Position numbers and translations under genes: made by a program. A stretch of DNA of 64,000 bases from Mangifera indica. Taxonomy: Eukaryota; Streptophyta; Magnoliopsida; Sapindales; Anacardiaceae. Location of the stretch: the NCBI RefSeq assembly GCF_011075055.1, contig NC_058143.1:7083057-7147056 (forward strand), in the 5' to 3' direction. The notes below the pieces were generated by a model. The model did no database searches. It had not been told where the DNA came from and saw only the letters and a list, made by a program, of their open reading frames with translations. Numbering within the stretch: position 1 is the first letter of the stretch; each line of letters begins with the position of its first letter. Positions 38,222 to 51,000 of the stretch are shown here, piece after piece.

Positions 38222-39059
38222 TGCCAAAGGACTTATTCCCCCCCCCCCCCTAAAGGTATGTTATTTTCGGAAGTTTCCCTTATTTAACTTTGAAAATCTC
38301 AAATATTTAACTATGACTAGATAAAATTAACAAGAGTAGAGACAAAATCGTTATTTTATCTATAATATTAAAAATAAACTAAAATATAATCTTTTTTTCC
38401 TCCTCGAAACTTTAGAAACTAAAAGTTTTCTCTCAATCGAAGTTTTAAAAAATGATAGTTTCCCATTAGGGTTTAGTTTCTAGATCTCTGACACAATCTC
38501 TCAGGCCATTGCTGATAGCCTCTCCCTCCTAAAGCTTTATTTCCCTTCTATTGTCTCTCTCCATCTATTTAGATACCCGATCGACGTCGAAGGAGTTGTG
38601 GAAGATGAAGAGCTTCATCTTCGTCTTCCCAAAAGAAGACCTTTGGGAAGAGATCATCTTCCCAGGTGAAGACGACAACTTCGTCTTCGTTTGTGAAGAT
38701 GAAGAGCTTCATCTTGTCTTTCACAAATCATTCGATGGTGATTGGGTATCCAAATGGGTGGAGAGAGACAGTCGAAGGGAGAGGAAACTTTAAGAGGGAG
38801 AGATCGTTGACAATGACACTAGAGATAATGTCAGAGATTTGGAAACTAAACCTTAGAAAAAAAAAACTATTATTTTTTAAAACTTAGGTGGGGAGAAACT
38901 TTCCGTTTTTAAAGTTTAAAGGGGAAAAAGAAAAAAAATTTTAAGAGATTAGGGTTTCATTAATTTTAACTGCTTATAGGTGAATATTTGAGATTTTCAA
39001 AGTTAAAAGGGGAAACTTAGGAAAGTACCCTACCTTAGGTGAAAAATAGTCCTTTGGCC
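38222..39059. mobile_element. MULE-type MITE, copy 2 of the CAAAGGACTATTT family
   Basis: 838 bp with long inverted ends: GCCAAAGGACTTATT on the left and AATAGTCCTTTGGC on the right, with arms of well over 100 bp including 'aactttgaaaatctcaaatattt'. Flanks TTATAATCC and TTATAATAA agree at 7 of 9 bases. The core (about 38580-38720) is made of GAAGATGAAGAGCTTCATCT-like words that fold back on themselves. A run of 13 C lies at 38238-38250. Confidence 0.75.
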
Positions 39060-39233
39060 TTATAATAAATTAATAATACAAATTGTAATGTGTGTGATAC
39101 AAGTCATAACACTATACACATACAAGTTATAGTGTGAAAATTATGACACATCCTCGTGAATGTCGAATGTAGTATAATATAATAAATTAATAATACAAGT
39201 TTTATTATGGTACAACTATGCAAATAAATTATA

Positions 39234-39998
39234 GGCCAAATGACTTATTCATAACCAAAGTGTACTATTTTCTCTGATTTTTACTTTTTAACTTTAAAAA
39301 TTTTATTTATTCACCTATAAATAGTTAAATTTACTAGTTTTACAGATAAAATTATCATTTTATATGTAATATTAAAAATAAACTTAAATTTTCTTTTCTT
39401 TTTCCCCTAAACTTTAAAAACTAATAATTTTTCTCTTATGCTAAGTTTTAAAAATTGACATTTTCCCCCTAGGGTTTAGTTTTCAAACTCTGACATCATC
39501 TTTAATGGCCTCTCCCTCTTGATGCTTTCTCTCCTTCCAACGATTTTTCTCCTCTCACCTGGACCTCCAATCAGTATTGATTGAAGTCGAGAAAACATCT
39601 CTTCGTTTTCCTAGAAGAAGATGAAGAAGACGTTCATCATTATCTTTCTAGACAAAAATGAGATCTTTATCTTCCTAGCTTCAATCAATGTATGTCAAAG
39701 GCCTAGGTGAGAGGAAAAAGATTGTCAGAGGGAGAGAAAGAGTCAAAAGGGAGAGGTCGCCAAAGATAGAACCAAAGTTTAAAAACTAAACCCTAGAGGA
39801 GAAATGTTATTTTTTAAACTTAGTCTAAGGGAAAAGTGATTAGTTTTTAGGGTTTAGGGGGGAAAAGGAGATACAATTTTAAGATATTAGAGTTTCGTTA
39901 ACTTTAACCCTTTATGAGTGGGTAAGTGAGATTTTCAAAATTAAGGGGTAAAAACTTGGGAATGCAACCAATTTTAGGTTGGAATAAGTCCTTTGGCC
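39234..39998. mobile_element. MULE-type MITE, copy 3 of the CAAAGGACTATTT family
   Basis: 765 bp, flanked by the perfect 9-bp duplication TAAATTATA (39225-39233 and 39999-40007). Ends GGCCAAATGACTTATT and AATAAGTCCTTTGGCC. The core holds GA-rich fold-back words (AGAAGAAGATGAAGAAGACG). Confidence 0.85.
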
Positions 39999-40453
39999 TA
40001 AATTATAAAATGAAAATGGGTAATAGTAGAGGTGGATTCGAGTCAAGCGTATTCTAGCTCAATTTTAAGCTCAGCTCAATCGAGCTCGAAATGAGCCAAG
40101 TATTAACGAGCCCAAGCTTCAATATTCAGGGAAACCAAGCTTGAGCTTGAGTCCAAACTATAAGTCGAGTAGCTCAACTAGGCTTGTAAGTAGAGCAGCT
40201 TGAATCAGCTCGCGAGCAGAGCAGCTCGACTCGACTCACGAGCCAAGTCTTATTTAACCAAAAACGGTGTCATTTTTGGTTAAATGAGCAGGGAATGAAA
40301 TTGCTTCCTTCAATTGTTTTTGTTTCAGTTGCATATCTTTCCTCTAACTCCAAGTATATGCAGTTGCTCTCCAGTTCCAATTCCAGAGTATAACCCTTCT
40401 CAATATGAAGTTTCGGCCTATTTTCTCCATCGACAGGGATTTCTCAAGGTAAA

Positions 40454-43400
40454 ATGGTTCAGTTCAAGTGTTCTCACGTGCCAATAGAAGATTTCTCCAA
40501 CGATCGGGATTTTGATAGCAAGAAGTTTGATGATGACAGCGACATCGATGACACAAATATATTTCAGGTTTGTGTTTTTCCATTTTTTTCACTTTCAATT
40601 TGTTAATTTTTGTGTTAAATTGATTGAACCCTAACTTTAGAATTAGGGTTTCTGAATTGGGGGTTTTATCAAATTTCCTTATTTGTGTTGTTAGCTTGCT
40701 ATTGTGGATTTCGTTTTATGCCTTTGCATTTTGAAATTGGTTTGATTCAATTTTTTTGGTTGGTGATGTGCTTAGTCTTTCTAGTTTTTCGATCTATTTT
40801 GTCTTGCATCCTGCTGCCAATTGTACCAATATTTTCTTTCCTTTATTGATTGATTATATTGACTAAACAAGTTTATAAGAGCAATCTGTTGTGTGTTTGA
40901 TTTGATTAGTATCTATATGTTAAAAGGGCGTATTTGTTGTGAAGAGTGGCATAGATGAAAAGAAGTTTAACCTATGTGCCGAAAGTGATCAGGCTAACAC
41001 GATTCTGGTAATGTGAATATGTTGCAACATTGATGCTTTGTACTAAAAATAATTTCAATGAATCTAATGATTATGATTGGAAAGATATATTCTATTTTAT
41101 TGAGCAATATTAAAGGGGCATTATTAATAATGAATGCCTTAGATAAATTATCCTACAGGAGCCAATTTTGACACCTTGCTTCAAGTGAAAGAGATTTGTC
41201 TGTAATAGGAGATTTTGATGTCTCAGCTTCAAGTGAAGAAGTCGAAGCAACTAAACATAATGAAAGACAAACAGAAGCACCACCTTATGTTATTCCATCT
41301 AATAAGAGGAGGAAAACATCAATCGTTTGAGAGTGTTTTTCAGAAGCTATGTTTGTTACTATTGGAGATGATATATATGTTGTATGCAAGTATTGCTAGA
41401 AAAAGTTGAAATTGCAAAAGACCAAGGCTACTTCCCATTTGACACGATATATGGGTCAATGTGTTGAAAGGAAGAAAGCAATGGGGAAAGACTTAGTCTT
41501 GGGGAGACAAACTATCTTGGGTTTTAAGCGTTCAACCTTAAGGTTACTTACTCCAACTGTGGTGAAAACAAAGATGAATTATGAGCATCCCAAGGTCAGT
41601 TTGAGTTCAATTAATAATGTCTGTTGTTACTATGAAATTGTTATAAAAATAATTATATTAATTAATGCAATGATTATGGTGTTGGTGTTTCAGGTTCGAG
41701 AGGCCTTAGCTCACTTGGTTATGATATCTGAATTACTGTTTAATATAGTTAAACACCCTGATTTCATTAATTTTTGTCACGTTCTACAACCTCTTTATGA
41801 AAAAGTTGGAAGGAAACAAGTAAAAGTTTATTGCATTAGGGTTTATCAAGCAGAGCGTGAGAGGTTGAAAAAGACTTTTGAGGAGACTAGAAGGATTAGT
41901 ATTACTACTTATCTTTGGAAGTCATATCATTAAAATTTTGAGTATATAGTATTCATGGCACATTGGGTGGACTAGTCGTGGTCCTTAAATAAACGAATTA
42001 TAGATTTTATGCACTCACCTCCACCTAGGAGAGGAATAGACATTGCAACAACAATTTTTGACTGTCTAAAGGGTTGGGGGATTGAAAATAAGGTAAAATC
42101 AAATTTGTAAATTGTTTATCAAAATACACTTATAATTTTATTGCATATAATTTCATTAATATTCATTAAATTTGTTTGTAAGTGGAAACTGTCACAGTAG
42201 ACAATGCAATTGTAAATGATAGTTGCGTTAAAAGATTGAAGGAAGATTTTCAAATACAGAGACCTTTGTTGTGTGTTGGAAAAGTTTTCCATGTTAGGTG
42301 TAATGCCCATATTGTAAATTTGTTAGTTTAGGATGGGGTGGCTGTGATTAAACCTATCATAGACAATATTTGGGAAAGTGTGAAGTTTATAAAAGTTAGT
42401 GAGGTAAGACAAAAAAATTTTGCAAAAATTGCTATGCAGTGTGGAATAAAAGAGAGGAAGCTAGTTTTGGATTGTGCTACACGATGGAATAGTTAATACA
42501 AAATATTAATGACAGCACTACAGTTCAGAGAGGTCTTTCTTTGTTTTATGTTTATTGAGTCAATCTATATATATTGCCTGACAAGGGAAGAGTAGGAGAG
42601 ATTGAAGGTTGTTTGTGACTTTTTAGAAATATTTGATGATATAACAAAATTAATTTATGGGTCGCAGTATACAGCTGCAAATAGATATTTTCAAGAAGTG
42701 TTTAGGATTAAAGAGATCCTTAACGAACGAGAATTTGATGAAGATTATTCTATATCAATAATGGTGCGAGCAATGTTAAAAAAATTTAACAAATATTAGG
42801 ATGAGGTGAATTTTCTTATAGTGATTGCTAGCATCATGGATCCCAGGTAATTAATTTACAATTGACTGGGTTTATTATAATATATATGTATATAAAGAAC
42901 ATGTTTCTAACTAATTAGTTTGACTTGTGATGATTTCAGGATAAAGATTCTTATGATTACTTTGGCATTTCCCATTTTATATGGTGAAGAAAATACCCCT
43001 GTGGAGATAGAAAATATCAAAAGAACGTTAGAAAAATTATACAAAGAATATGATGACATGTTATCATTAGAAAGTTCATTAACTGTATTTGCACATCCAT
43101 AACATCAGCGAAGGACCTAACAAGCACCATCAAGTACATCAGGTACATTAGATCATTGTCATTAAATGAAACTTTATAACATATCATAAGTTCTAACATT
43201 TAATTTATAGGTAAATCATCAAGCTCTCGATATTCTAAGAGTAGACATTATGGTCTAGGATATAGGTGGTTGCGTTTAAAGGATCATAAAGAGAAAACAT
43301 ACTCAGAAGAAACCATTAAGTCTGAGTTAGAAATGTATCTTGAAGAACGTGGTGTTGAGATACCTGAAGATGTCAACTCAGGCGACTTTAATGTACTTCA

Positions 43401-43593
43401 CTGGTGGAGGGACAATCAATATAAGTATAAAATACTTTCACAAATGGCAGTCGATATCTTAGAGATTCTTATTACAACAGTGGCTTTGGAGAGTGCATTT
43501 AGTGTGGGTAGTAGAGTGATTGACATTTACAGGTCATCCCTATTGCCAAAAATAGTCAATATGTTTATGTGTGGAGCTGATTGGATTGGATGA
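40454..43593 (+). pseudogene. hAT transposase, decayed, with apparent introns
   Basis: Pieces in order: an acidic N-terminus at 40454 on; QKTKATSHLTRYMGQC at about 41406; TVDNAIVNDSCVKRLKEDF and FHVRCNAHIVNLLV at about 42190-42330, the hAT core with the acidic TVDNA block and the R-C-x-A-H motif; IASIMDPR near 42820; and the C-terminal dimerisation region at 43270-43593 with ALESAFSVGSRVIDIYRSSL. Stops at several places (for example directly after NLLV) mean no full protein is made from this copy. Confidence 0.8.
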
Positions 43594-46550
43594 TAACACG
43601 TTATAATATTAAGAAACAAGATGAGGTAGTTAATTACTTATCACAACCACATGCTTTTTAAATTGATTTTTCATTTAATTGGTAGCAGAATGATTAATAG
43701 CTTTCATTTATTTTTTATTCCATGAAGATGGACGATGAAAATGAGATTGCTAAGCTTATCTTACCAGATAAATAAAGATATAAGATAAGTTAACATAATG
43801 TTTAATAACATTTAATTCTTAATTGTTGTTGTCTCTATAAAGTTTAATAGTGGAGTAACGTTGCGAGTAGCTCAAAATAAGTGTGGTAAGGTGAAGGATT
43901 GTTTTTGTTGGTGTCATAGATGGTATTGTATTTGTGTATGGAACCCTTTAACATGAAAAATGAAATGATTATTTGGGACTACCCTTTAAATGTGTGTCAT
44001 TCTATTTGTTTGCTTTGTTTTAAATTTTAGTCTCATTATGTATATGTTATTGCTTATGATATTTAAAAAAGGATGCATGATAAATGTAAGACAAATTTTG
44101 GCTTAGATGGTTATGCTTATAATATAGCTTCAAGGAGGATACATTTGTGAAAGAAACCAATGATCCTTTCTTCAGATGCTACTATTATTGTTTGGCATTC
44201 ATTCTTCTATAAGACTTTGGCCATGCATAATCTATTGAACAAAATTTTAGTTTTTGATTTATCTGGGATATCCCTTTGCTTCATCAATGTGTTTTGATTA
44301 TTTATGTTCAGGATTTCTTGGAAGATTTGTAGGAGCGGATTCAAACCCTATCAAACAATAGATGGAAAGTTGATGGTGGTAATGTTACTTTTAGCTCACT
44401 TTATTTCTTTTTCAGTTCATCCATTAATGAGATAGTTTAGTTTATAGTGGTGATAGGTCCATGGAGGATAGATATTAAGCCAACCAACATTTACTTATTA
44501 TTATTTAATTCTTTTGGTTTGTCGTTGAAAATACTTTGAAGAAGTTTCATTATAACTTCTTGAAGTTACTTGCAACTTTTTTATTTGATTTTTGTTATTT
44601 TACTTTTGTATATGATTAATTTTATATTTCCAAAATTAGTTATGAAAGGTTTTTCTAATCATTGAAACATGTAGAGATGGAAGAAAAAAATGGCTTTTGT
44701 GACAACTAATACTTTTTTTCCAATTTTATATCTCAAGTAAGTGTTCGCTGAAGATGAGTGCTACTTCTAGATCCTACAACCTTGGGAGTTAGAAAGCTTA
44801 TAGATTATAATATCTCAAGTATGTGTCCCCAAGGGGATTTCTGTTGGATCAGATCTTTCACTTTGACAAAAGCTTTTCTACCTAGTGAAGAATAGCCTTT
44901 GTGTTGTTGACCTCTAAAAGTAAAAGCTTTTACCATTAAGCATAACCCTTTGGGGTTCTACAGAAAAGTGATGCTTAACTGTGAATTTTAACAGAGTGCA
45001 ATTGAACAATTATTGATTCACAATATTCCTTATTGTGATTGATTGAATTAGTTGTACACTAATCCATCTTCTATTTCATGATTAACTCTTGTGATAAAAG
45101 CTTATTTTTTGCTCTTCTTGAGCTTGTGTTCTGTACTTTTACTTGCCAGTTCCAAGGTCTCACCTTTCATTTGAAGCTCAACTAGTTTCTGGGAAGTCTC
45201 ATGAATTTGGGGCAATAAACTTCCCTGAGCAACCTAATCCAGCTTCAACGTTTTCTGGGATAACTTATGGTGAATAAAAGCATGAAGCACAGTTAAAGTA
45301 TCCTCAAAGGATACTCAGGCTTAATATATTTTCGACAAGTAAGAGTGAGGTAGTAATATTAAATATCTTTTCATGATTGTTAATATCAATATGTTAATCT
45401 TTGTTTTTATGTTTTGGTAGTAGTAAATCTTGAGGTTTACAATATAAATGCTTCATAGTTGTGCAAACTTTATTTACTGAATTTATTGACATTAGCTTTT
45501 TATGCCACACATATCAGGCTTTTGGATTAGCAAAAGATTAAGCTTTATTAAGTCTTTATCCCAAATTTGCCATTTTTTATATCCATAAAGATTAAAAAAC
45601 ACAGGTTGGATTATGTGTGGACCTATAGTTATGAAGATTTTCTTTTGGTGGAAAACGGATTTTTCTTTGGCCTCTTTAACTTTTTCACCTACCTAACTTT
45701 AATTCCCTAATTAGGACATGTCTAATTGGACTTCTCTGACTTAAGCATTTTTGTGGCAAGACTGATACTGATCTTTGAGTAGAGATTGTAGTCAATTTTT
45801 TGTATAATTTGATAAGTTTAATACCAAGTTTTGTGACAAGGAAACCACTAGTTTTTCATTTTTGAAGGAAACTGAATGATTTTCTCTTTTTGCTTGCAAG
45901 CTTTATATGTTGTGTTGATTAGAATGAGTTATGCTAACCACTGCTTTTCGGGTCTATTTTACTTATGTGGTGGCCTACTTATTTCTCTGTGTATGATGTA
46001 GTTGAATAAATTATAATGCTTTATGATGTTTAGATTCTGAATTTATACAATTTCAACATGTTTCAAACTGTTAACAATTTTTTTAAATACATGTCAACCT
46101 ATTGATGTTCATTATGATTTATTCATGGGTGAAAATATAGTTTTTCTTTTCTTTTTTTTGCCATTTTGTTTGGATGACAGGATATGCAACCTATTAATTG
46201 CGTCATTGTCGAGGAGTACTTGCTAGATGTGCTTTTGTTCTTCAGTGGCTGGTTTGTCTATGCCTTTGATAATTATTATTATAGTTTTGATTATGTTGTC
46301 TTCTTTTTGATTGATTGGATAGATAGTACTCTAATTATAAGTGAGTTTGATGTTAACAAACACTTCTCATCTTTGCCATGTTGAATCACAATACAATCGT
46401 TGTATATTGAATGGATGTTCTCAGGAAGAGGATATCTTTCTTCTTCTCTAACACTAGAAATAATTATCATTATGTATGTCTTATATTCAATTTTGACTAA
46501 GTTGTAGCATTTATCATGACTTAACACATATGTTTTGGAAGCATATACAT
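43594..46550. other. Unexplained 3 kb tail inside the hAT element
   Basis: AT-rich sequence between the transposase remnant and the right subterminal repeats. Only short frames are present and none resembles a known protein. It could be the transposase 3' UTR, introns of a captured host gene, or an old insertion. Confidence 0.4.
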
Positions 46551-46872
46551 GCAAGCTCGTGAATGTAAGCTCGTTAGACTTGGCTCATTACGTATATTTG
46601 AGTCTAGCTTGTTAATGAGCTCGATGGGATGGATCATTAGCATGTTCGACCTTCGACTCATTAACAACTCGCGAGTAGCTCGGTTCGTTAACATTCCAAC
46701 CCCAGCTCGCGCGAGCTATCGAGCTCAAGTACGAGCTGCTTTTTGCACTCAACTCGGTGAGCTCGAGCTTTGGCTCGGCTCACATGAACAGTCATCGAAC
46801 TGAGATCGAGCTTACTTGAATTCGAGTTTGGTTTGGCTTGAATCCACCCCTAGGTAATAGAATGAGTATTAA

Positions 46873-47364
46873 AGGGAGATTTGATTTGAGTAATGTTTTA
46901 TTACTAAAATTGAAAGAGTTCCTTTAAGATATATTACTTGGAAGATTACTTGATATAAATTATTATTATATTTGATAAATTTTGATAGGTATAAATAATT
47001 ATTGTGTTTGGTTAAAGGTAATAAAAGAATACTAGTAAATTATTTTATTTAAATGCCCTTAGGTATAATTATTCTGAAATATTTTTTATATTACGTATTA
47101 TGTTAATTAAAAATAAGGTTATTTTTTTTCCAAAAATTTAATGAATAAAAATATAATTATAATAAAATCAAAATTATCTTGGTAATCTTTTAATATCTAA
47201 GGGGAAAGTGGTAATCAGATTACTATCTATATTACTTGTCACATTATCATTGGTAATATAATACTACTGTAATTTTTTATTACTGACAAACCAAATAAGG
47301 TAATATAAATAATAAAAGATAAATTACCATGATGATCTTTATTCTCTAGGAACCAAACCACCCC
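46873..47364. mobile_element. Tourist-like MITE, copy 2
   Basis: 492 bp, flanked by TAA on both sides (46870-46872 and 47365-47367). Ends AGGGAGATTTGATTTGAGTA and ACCAAACCACCCC. The middle matches copies 1 and 4 (AAAGGTAATAAAAGAATACT, AATCAGATTACTA). It starts 12 bp after the hAT target duplication. Confidence 0.7.
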
Positions 47365-47367
47365 TAA

Positions 47368-48110
47368 AAAGTAAAAACATTCACCAATCAAGTTACCAAA
47401 TGACAAATGCTCCTTGAAGAAGAAATAGCAAACGTTTGTCGTCGATTGAGTAAGAACAATCTAACTTGATACAATTGTAGAAGTTCAAACAGCCGTCTAC
47501 CGAAGAAACAACCAAACTTCACCTTTATGAGTGGTGGGGGAGAACAGTTAAACATTGTTGAAATTGAAGCTTTTGGTCGTCGACAACTCGGTGACAATGC
47601 ATTACAACTTTTCTATTTCATTGTTTTGTGTTTTGACTCTTTTGTAAATTTTTTTTCACTTTAATTTATAATTATTCCATGAACCGGATCCTGTTTGAAC
47701 TATAACAAGTCATGAACCGATGATGAACTCCTGATTCAATTGTGATTTAGTCTAAATATAAGCCAAAACAAGTTTTTTTGCTACAGTATCCGTTTTATAT
47801 GTCAGTTCATGGTCTGACTGACTGAACCAATTGGTCCGATCCAGTTGTGCAAACCATGCTCTGTAACTACAATAGGTCTAATGAAATTTCCCATCCAAAC
47901 TTTAATAGGATGATAGTTTCCACCTTTTAAGTTTAAAAAAAAAAAACCATTTTCTTAGCCAATGATTAATTTGTTAATAAAATTTGTTAAATTTTTTATA
48001 AAATATTCTATGAAATAAGAACAAAAAAATCATTTTGGTGGCTTGACAAAATGAAAAAAAAAATTATGAAAAACCAAAATACAATACTAAAGTTCAATTT
48101 TCCTTTTGAA
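47368..48110. other. Spacer between MITE and Copia element; nothing firm
   Basis: Contains a stretch with 'gaaccaattggtccgatccag' words near 47827-47850 and a 'ctaatgaaatttcccatcc' block near 47879, both reminiscent of decayed MITE ends. No boundary or gene can be supported. Confidence 0.35.
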
Positions 48111-48115
48111 AGAAT

Positions 48116-49118
48116 TGTTGACTCAATGAGTCATTATGCTTTTATTTTGATGATAACAAACTAATATGTCCCTTAGCATATTAACTAATGATTTTACTTG
48201 AGTATGTGTTTAGATTGCAAGAATTAATCTAGTGCACTTGAAGGAGTTTCAAGATGAAAATGAAGACAAGGCTCAAGTGAAGAATTCTTGAAGATTTGAA
48301 GTAAAACTCAAGTTTAGGTAGACATGTTTGTAATGTGGAGCATTCATTTTGATTAGAATATTTATTTGCATGGGATAGCTCACTTGAAAACTCATTTTTA
48401 TATCTTTCACATTTTGGGTTAACATATCGTTTTTCAAACTTATTGGGTTAAGCCAAGTTTTTCACTAAAGTTTATTAATTCATTTAAAATGATCAAGTTT
48501 TGTGAACTACATTTTCATATCTTAAAGTTGGTTTTGAAAGAATTTTCAAAAAAATGGTTAAATTGTCACTTTTTAAAGTTTTAGGGGTCAAATTATGATT
48601 TTTGAAAATTTAGGGGGTACAATGCAATAAAATTTGGTCGACCAAATTTTACCAATCGAATTAGCTTTCGAATTGTCCAGAAGCCATATATTTTGGCTTC
48701 AAAAATTTGGTCAACCGAATTAAATTCGGTCGTCCGAATTTTGGTTTGAATTTTTCTAATGGCTAGTGCCACATAAGCTCCACAGAAGTGCCACGTCACA
48801 TCCGATTGATCGAATTCCATCCGGTCGACCGAATTGTGCATTTTCTAGAAAACTAAAACGGCTATCTTTCTGCACAACGGTAACTTTCCTTATTTTCCCC
48901 TATATAAACCCAATCAATTTCGTTCGAAAAGGACTTTTGCCACCAAGAACTTTCACATATTTGAGAGCAAATTAATTTTGAGCTATTTACTTGCAAATTC
49001 TTCTCTCTAATCAAAACCCTTGCTTATACACTTTGTAATTTCATTTGCATTGAGTTGTACTAAACTTTAACTTTCATATACACTCTTAAGAGAGATGCCC
49101 TTGGTATCATAAACTACA
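48116..49118 (+). repeat. 5' LTR of the SIRE-type element, shortened
   Basis: 1003 bp, from TGTTGACTCAATGAG to AAACTACA. It tracks the 3' LTR for about 975 bp, then departs after AGAGAGAT and ends within some 25 bp, so it lacks about 440 bp of the 3' LTR end. Confidence 0.85.
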
Positions 49119-49120
49119 AT

Positions 49121-49132
49121 TGGTATCAGAGC
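49121..49132 (+). other. Primer-binding site of the SIRE-type element
   Basis: TGGTATCAGAGC, initiator tRNA-Met type, two bases after the 5' LTR. A second partial copy, TTGGTATCA, lies about 18 bp upstream inside the LTR end. Confidence 0.9.
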
Positions 49133-49170
49133 TTGGTTGCTCATTCTCATAAACTTAACCGTTTAGAGCA

Positions 49171-50952
49171 ATGGCCATAAACCTAGGAAAATCCCATACT
49201 GTTAGTAAAGGGCTTGCCCCTAATAGACCGCCATTGTTTGATGGCACCGGATATGCCCATTGGAAAAATTGCATGTCCATTTTCCTTCAAAGTGATTATG
49301 AATTGTGGGATGTAGTGCAAGATGGACCTTTTGTTCCTATGAAAGAAGTAGATGAAAAACAAGTGCCCAAAACTAGGGAAGAAATGACCCTTCAAGATAA
49401 GAAGAATATTGCCATTAATGCTAGAGTTATGAATGTGTTATATTGTGCATTAAATGAATATAACTTTAACAAGGTACATGCTTGTACCTCGGCTAAAGAA
49501 ATTTGGGAATTATTGATGGTGTCAAATGAGGGGACTTCACAAGTCAAAGAGACTAAAATTAGCATGCTCACACACTCATACGAGTTGTTTAGGATGAATG
49601 AAAATGAAACTATTAGTGACATATTTGATAGATTTATTACTATTGTGAATGAATTGAAAAATCTTGGTAAAGTTTATACTAACCAAGAAAATGTCAAGAA
49701 ACTTCTTAGATGTTTGCCTCTCTTTTGGGATCCCAAAGTGACGGCAATCGAAGAAGCAAAAGATGTCAAGACTCTACCTCCTAAAGAGCTTTTAGGTTCA
49801 CTTCTCACTCATGAGCTTACTATGAAGCAACGACAAATTGAAGAAGTAGAGAAGAAGAAAAAGAGTATCGTCTTCAAATCATCCATCAAAGAGAATGAAA
49901 AGTTTCTAGAAGAGGAAAAGGAGACATCAAATGATGAAGATGAAGACATTGCACTCTTGAGTAGAAAGATTGGAAAGCTTCTAAGAAATAGAAAGCTAAG
50001 AAGATATGGAAACTTCATAAAAAAGGATGCTTCTAAAGGTGAAAGGGGAGAAAGACAAAGGAGAGAACAAATTGTGTGTTATGAATGCAAGAAGTCGGGA
50101 CACATCAAATATGATTACCTTCTCCTCAAAATTGGTAGATTGAAAAAGAAAGCAATGAAGGCTACGTGGGATGATAGCGATGAAAGTGAATCCAAAAAGG
50201 AGGATAATGAAGTGGCCAACATGTGTTTCATGACAATTACAAATAATAAGGTAATTAACTCTAACTCATCTAATACTTGTGATGATTTAAATGACATAGA
50301 TGATGAGATAGATGAAAACCCCTCATATGAAGAGTTATATGATACAGTTGAAGAGATGAATGAAAAACTTGCTCTTTGCATGTCTAAAAATGCAACCCTT
50401 AAAAAGAAAAATTTTAATTTGGAAAAGGAAAATGAGTCCTTAAAGAAAGAAAATGAAAATCTTAACCAAAAAATCCTTAAGTTTAAAGGAAAAGAAAATG
50501 AAGAAAATAAGTGTTCCATTTTTGAAAAAGAAAAACAAAAGTTTGAAAATGATCTTTGCATAGCTAAAAGGGAAAAAGAAATTATAGAAAATGAAATTGA
50601 AGCTTTAAAAAGGAGAGCAAAGGATTTAAGTGAAATAGTTTTAAAATTTAAAAATGGAAAAGATATTCTTGATAAAATGTTTGGTGTACAAAGAGGAGTC
50701 TTAAACAAAAGAGGACTTGGTTATAAACCTTTTATCAAGGCAAAATACTTAAAAAATTATTTTGTTAAAGCCTCAACTTCAAGTAAATCAAATATAACTT
50801 ACAATTATTGTGGAAATAAAGGTCATATCTCATCATCTTGCCCAATTCAAAAGAAACATCATATGGGCACTAAGAAAGTGTGGGTTCCTAAGGGAACAAA
50901 AACTAACCACCAAGGACCCAACATGATTTGGGTACCTAAGACAAATTCTTGA
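49171..50952 (+). CDS. Copia (SIRE-type) Gag polyprotein
   Basis: 593 codons, uninterrupted. N-terminal capsid-like part with PPLFDGTGYAHWKNCM and LLRCLPLFWDPKVTAI, typical of Copia Gag. It is followed by a lysine/glutamate-rich coiled-coil-like region (about residues 380-495). Two zinc knuckles are each missing one ligand: CYECKKSGHIKYDY (residues 303-316, last Cys replaced by Tyr) and YNYCGNKGHISSSC (first Cys replaced by Tyr). The frame ends at TGA 50950-50952 with a TAG 18 bases later before protease. A Gag/Pol stop is known in SIRE elements, but two stops suggest decay. It packages element RNA in virus-like particles when functional. Confidence 0.85.
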   Translation: MAINLGKSHTVSKGLAPNRPPLFDGTGYAHWKNCMSIFLQSDYELWDVVQDGPFVPMKEVDEKQVPKTREEMTLQDKKNIAINARVMNVLYCALNEYNFNKVHACTSAKEIWELLMVSNEGTSQVKETKISMLTHSYELFRMNENETISDIFDRFITIVNELKNLGKVYTNQENVKKLLRCLPLFWDPKVTAIEEAKDVKTLPPKELLGSLLTHELTMKQRQIEEVEKKKKSIVFKSSIKENEKFLEEEKETSNDEDEDIALLSRKIGKLLRNRKLRRYGNFIKKDASKGERGERQRREQIVCYECKKSGHIKYDYLLLKIGRLKKKAMKATWDDSDESESKKEDNEVANMCFMTITNNKVINSNSSNTCDDLNDIDDEIDENPSYEELYDTVEEMNEKLALCMSKNATLKKKNFNLEKENESLKKENENLNQKILKFKGKENEENKCSIFEKEKQKFENDLCIAKREKEIIENEIEALKRRAKDLSEIVLKFKNGKDILDKMFGVQRGVLNKRGLGYKPFIKAKYLKNYFVKASTSSKSNITYNYCGNKGHISSSCPIQKKHHMGTKKVWVPKGTKTNHQGPNMIWVPKTNS

Positions 50953-51000
50953 ATCTCCCATTGTGTTTAGGAACCGAAAAATAAAAGGAAGAAAAGCAAA

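Larger units (their letters stand above)
40027..46852 (+). mobile_element. hAT-superfamily element, full length with perfect target duplication
   Basis: 6826 bp between two GGTAATAG copies (40019-40026 and 46853-46860). Ends TAGAGGTGGATTCGAGTCAA and, from the right, TAGGGGTGGATTCAAGCCAA. Both subterminal regions are crowded with GAGCTCG/CGAGCTC words, probably transposase-binding repeats. A decayed transposase gene fills 40454-43593. The remaining 3.2 kb up to the right end has no recognised gene. Confidence 0.85.
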
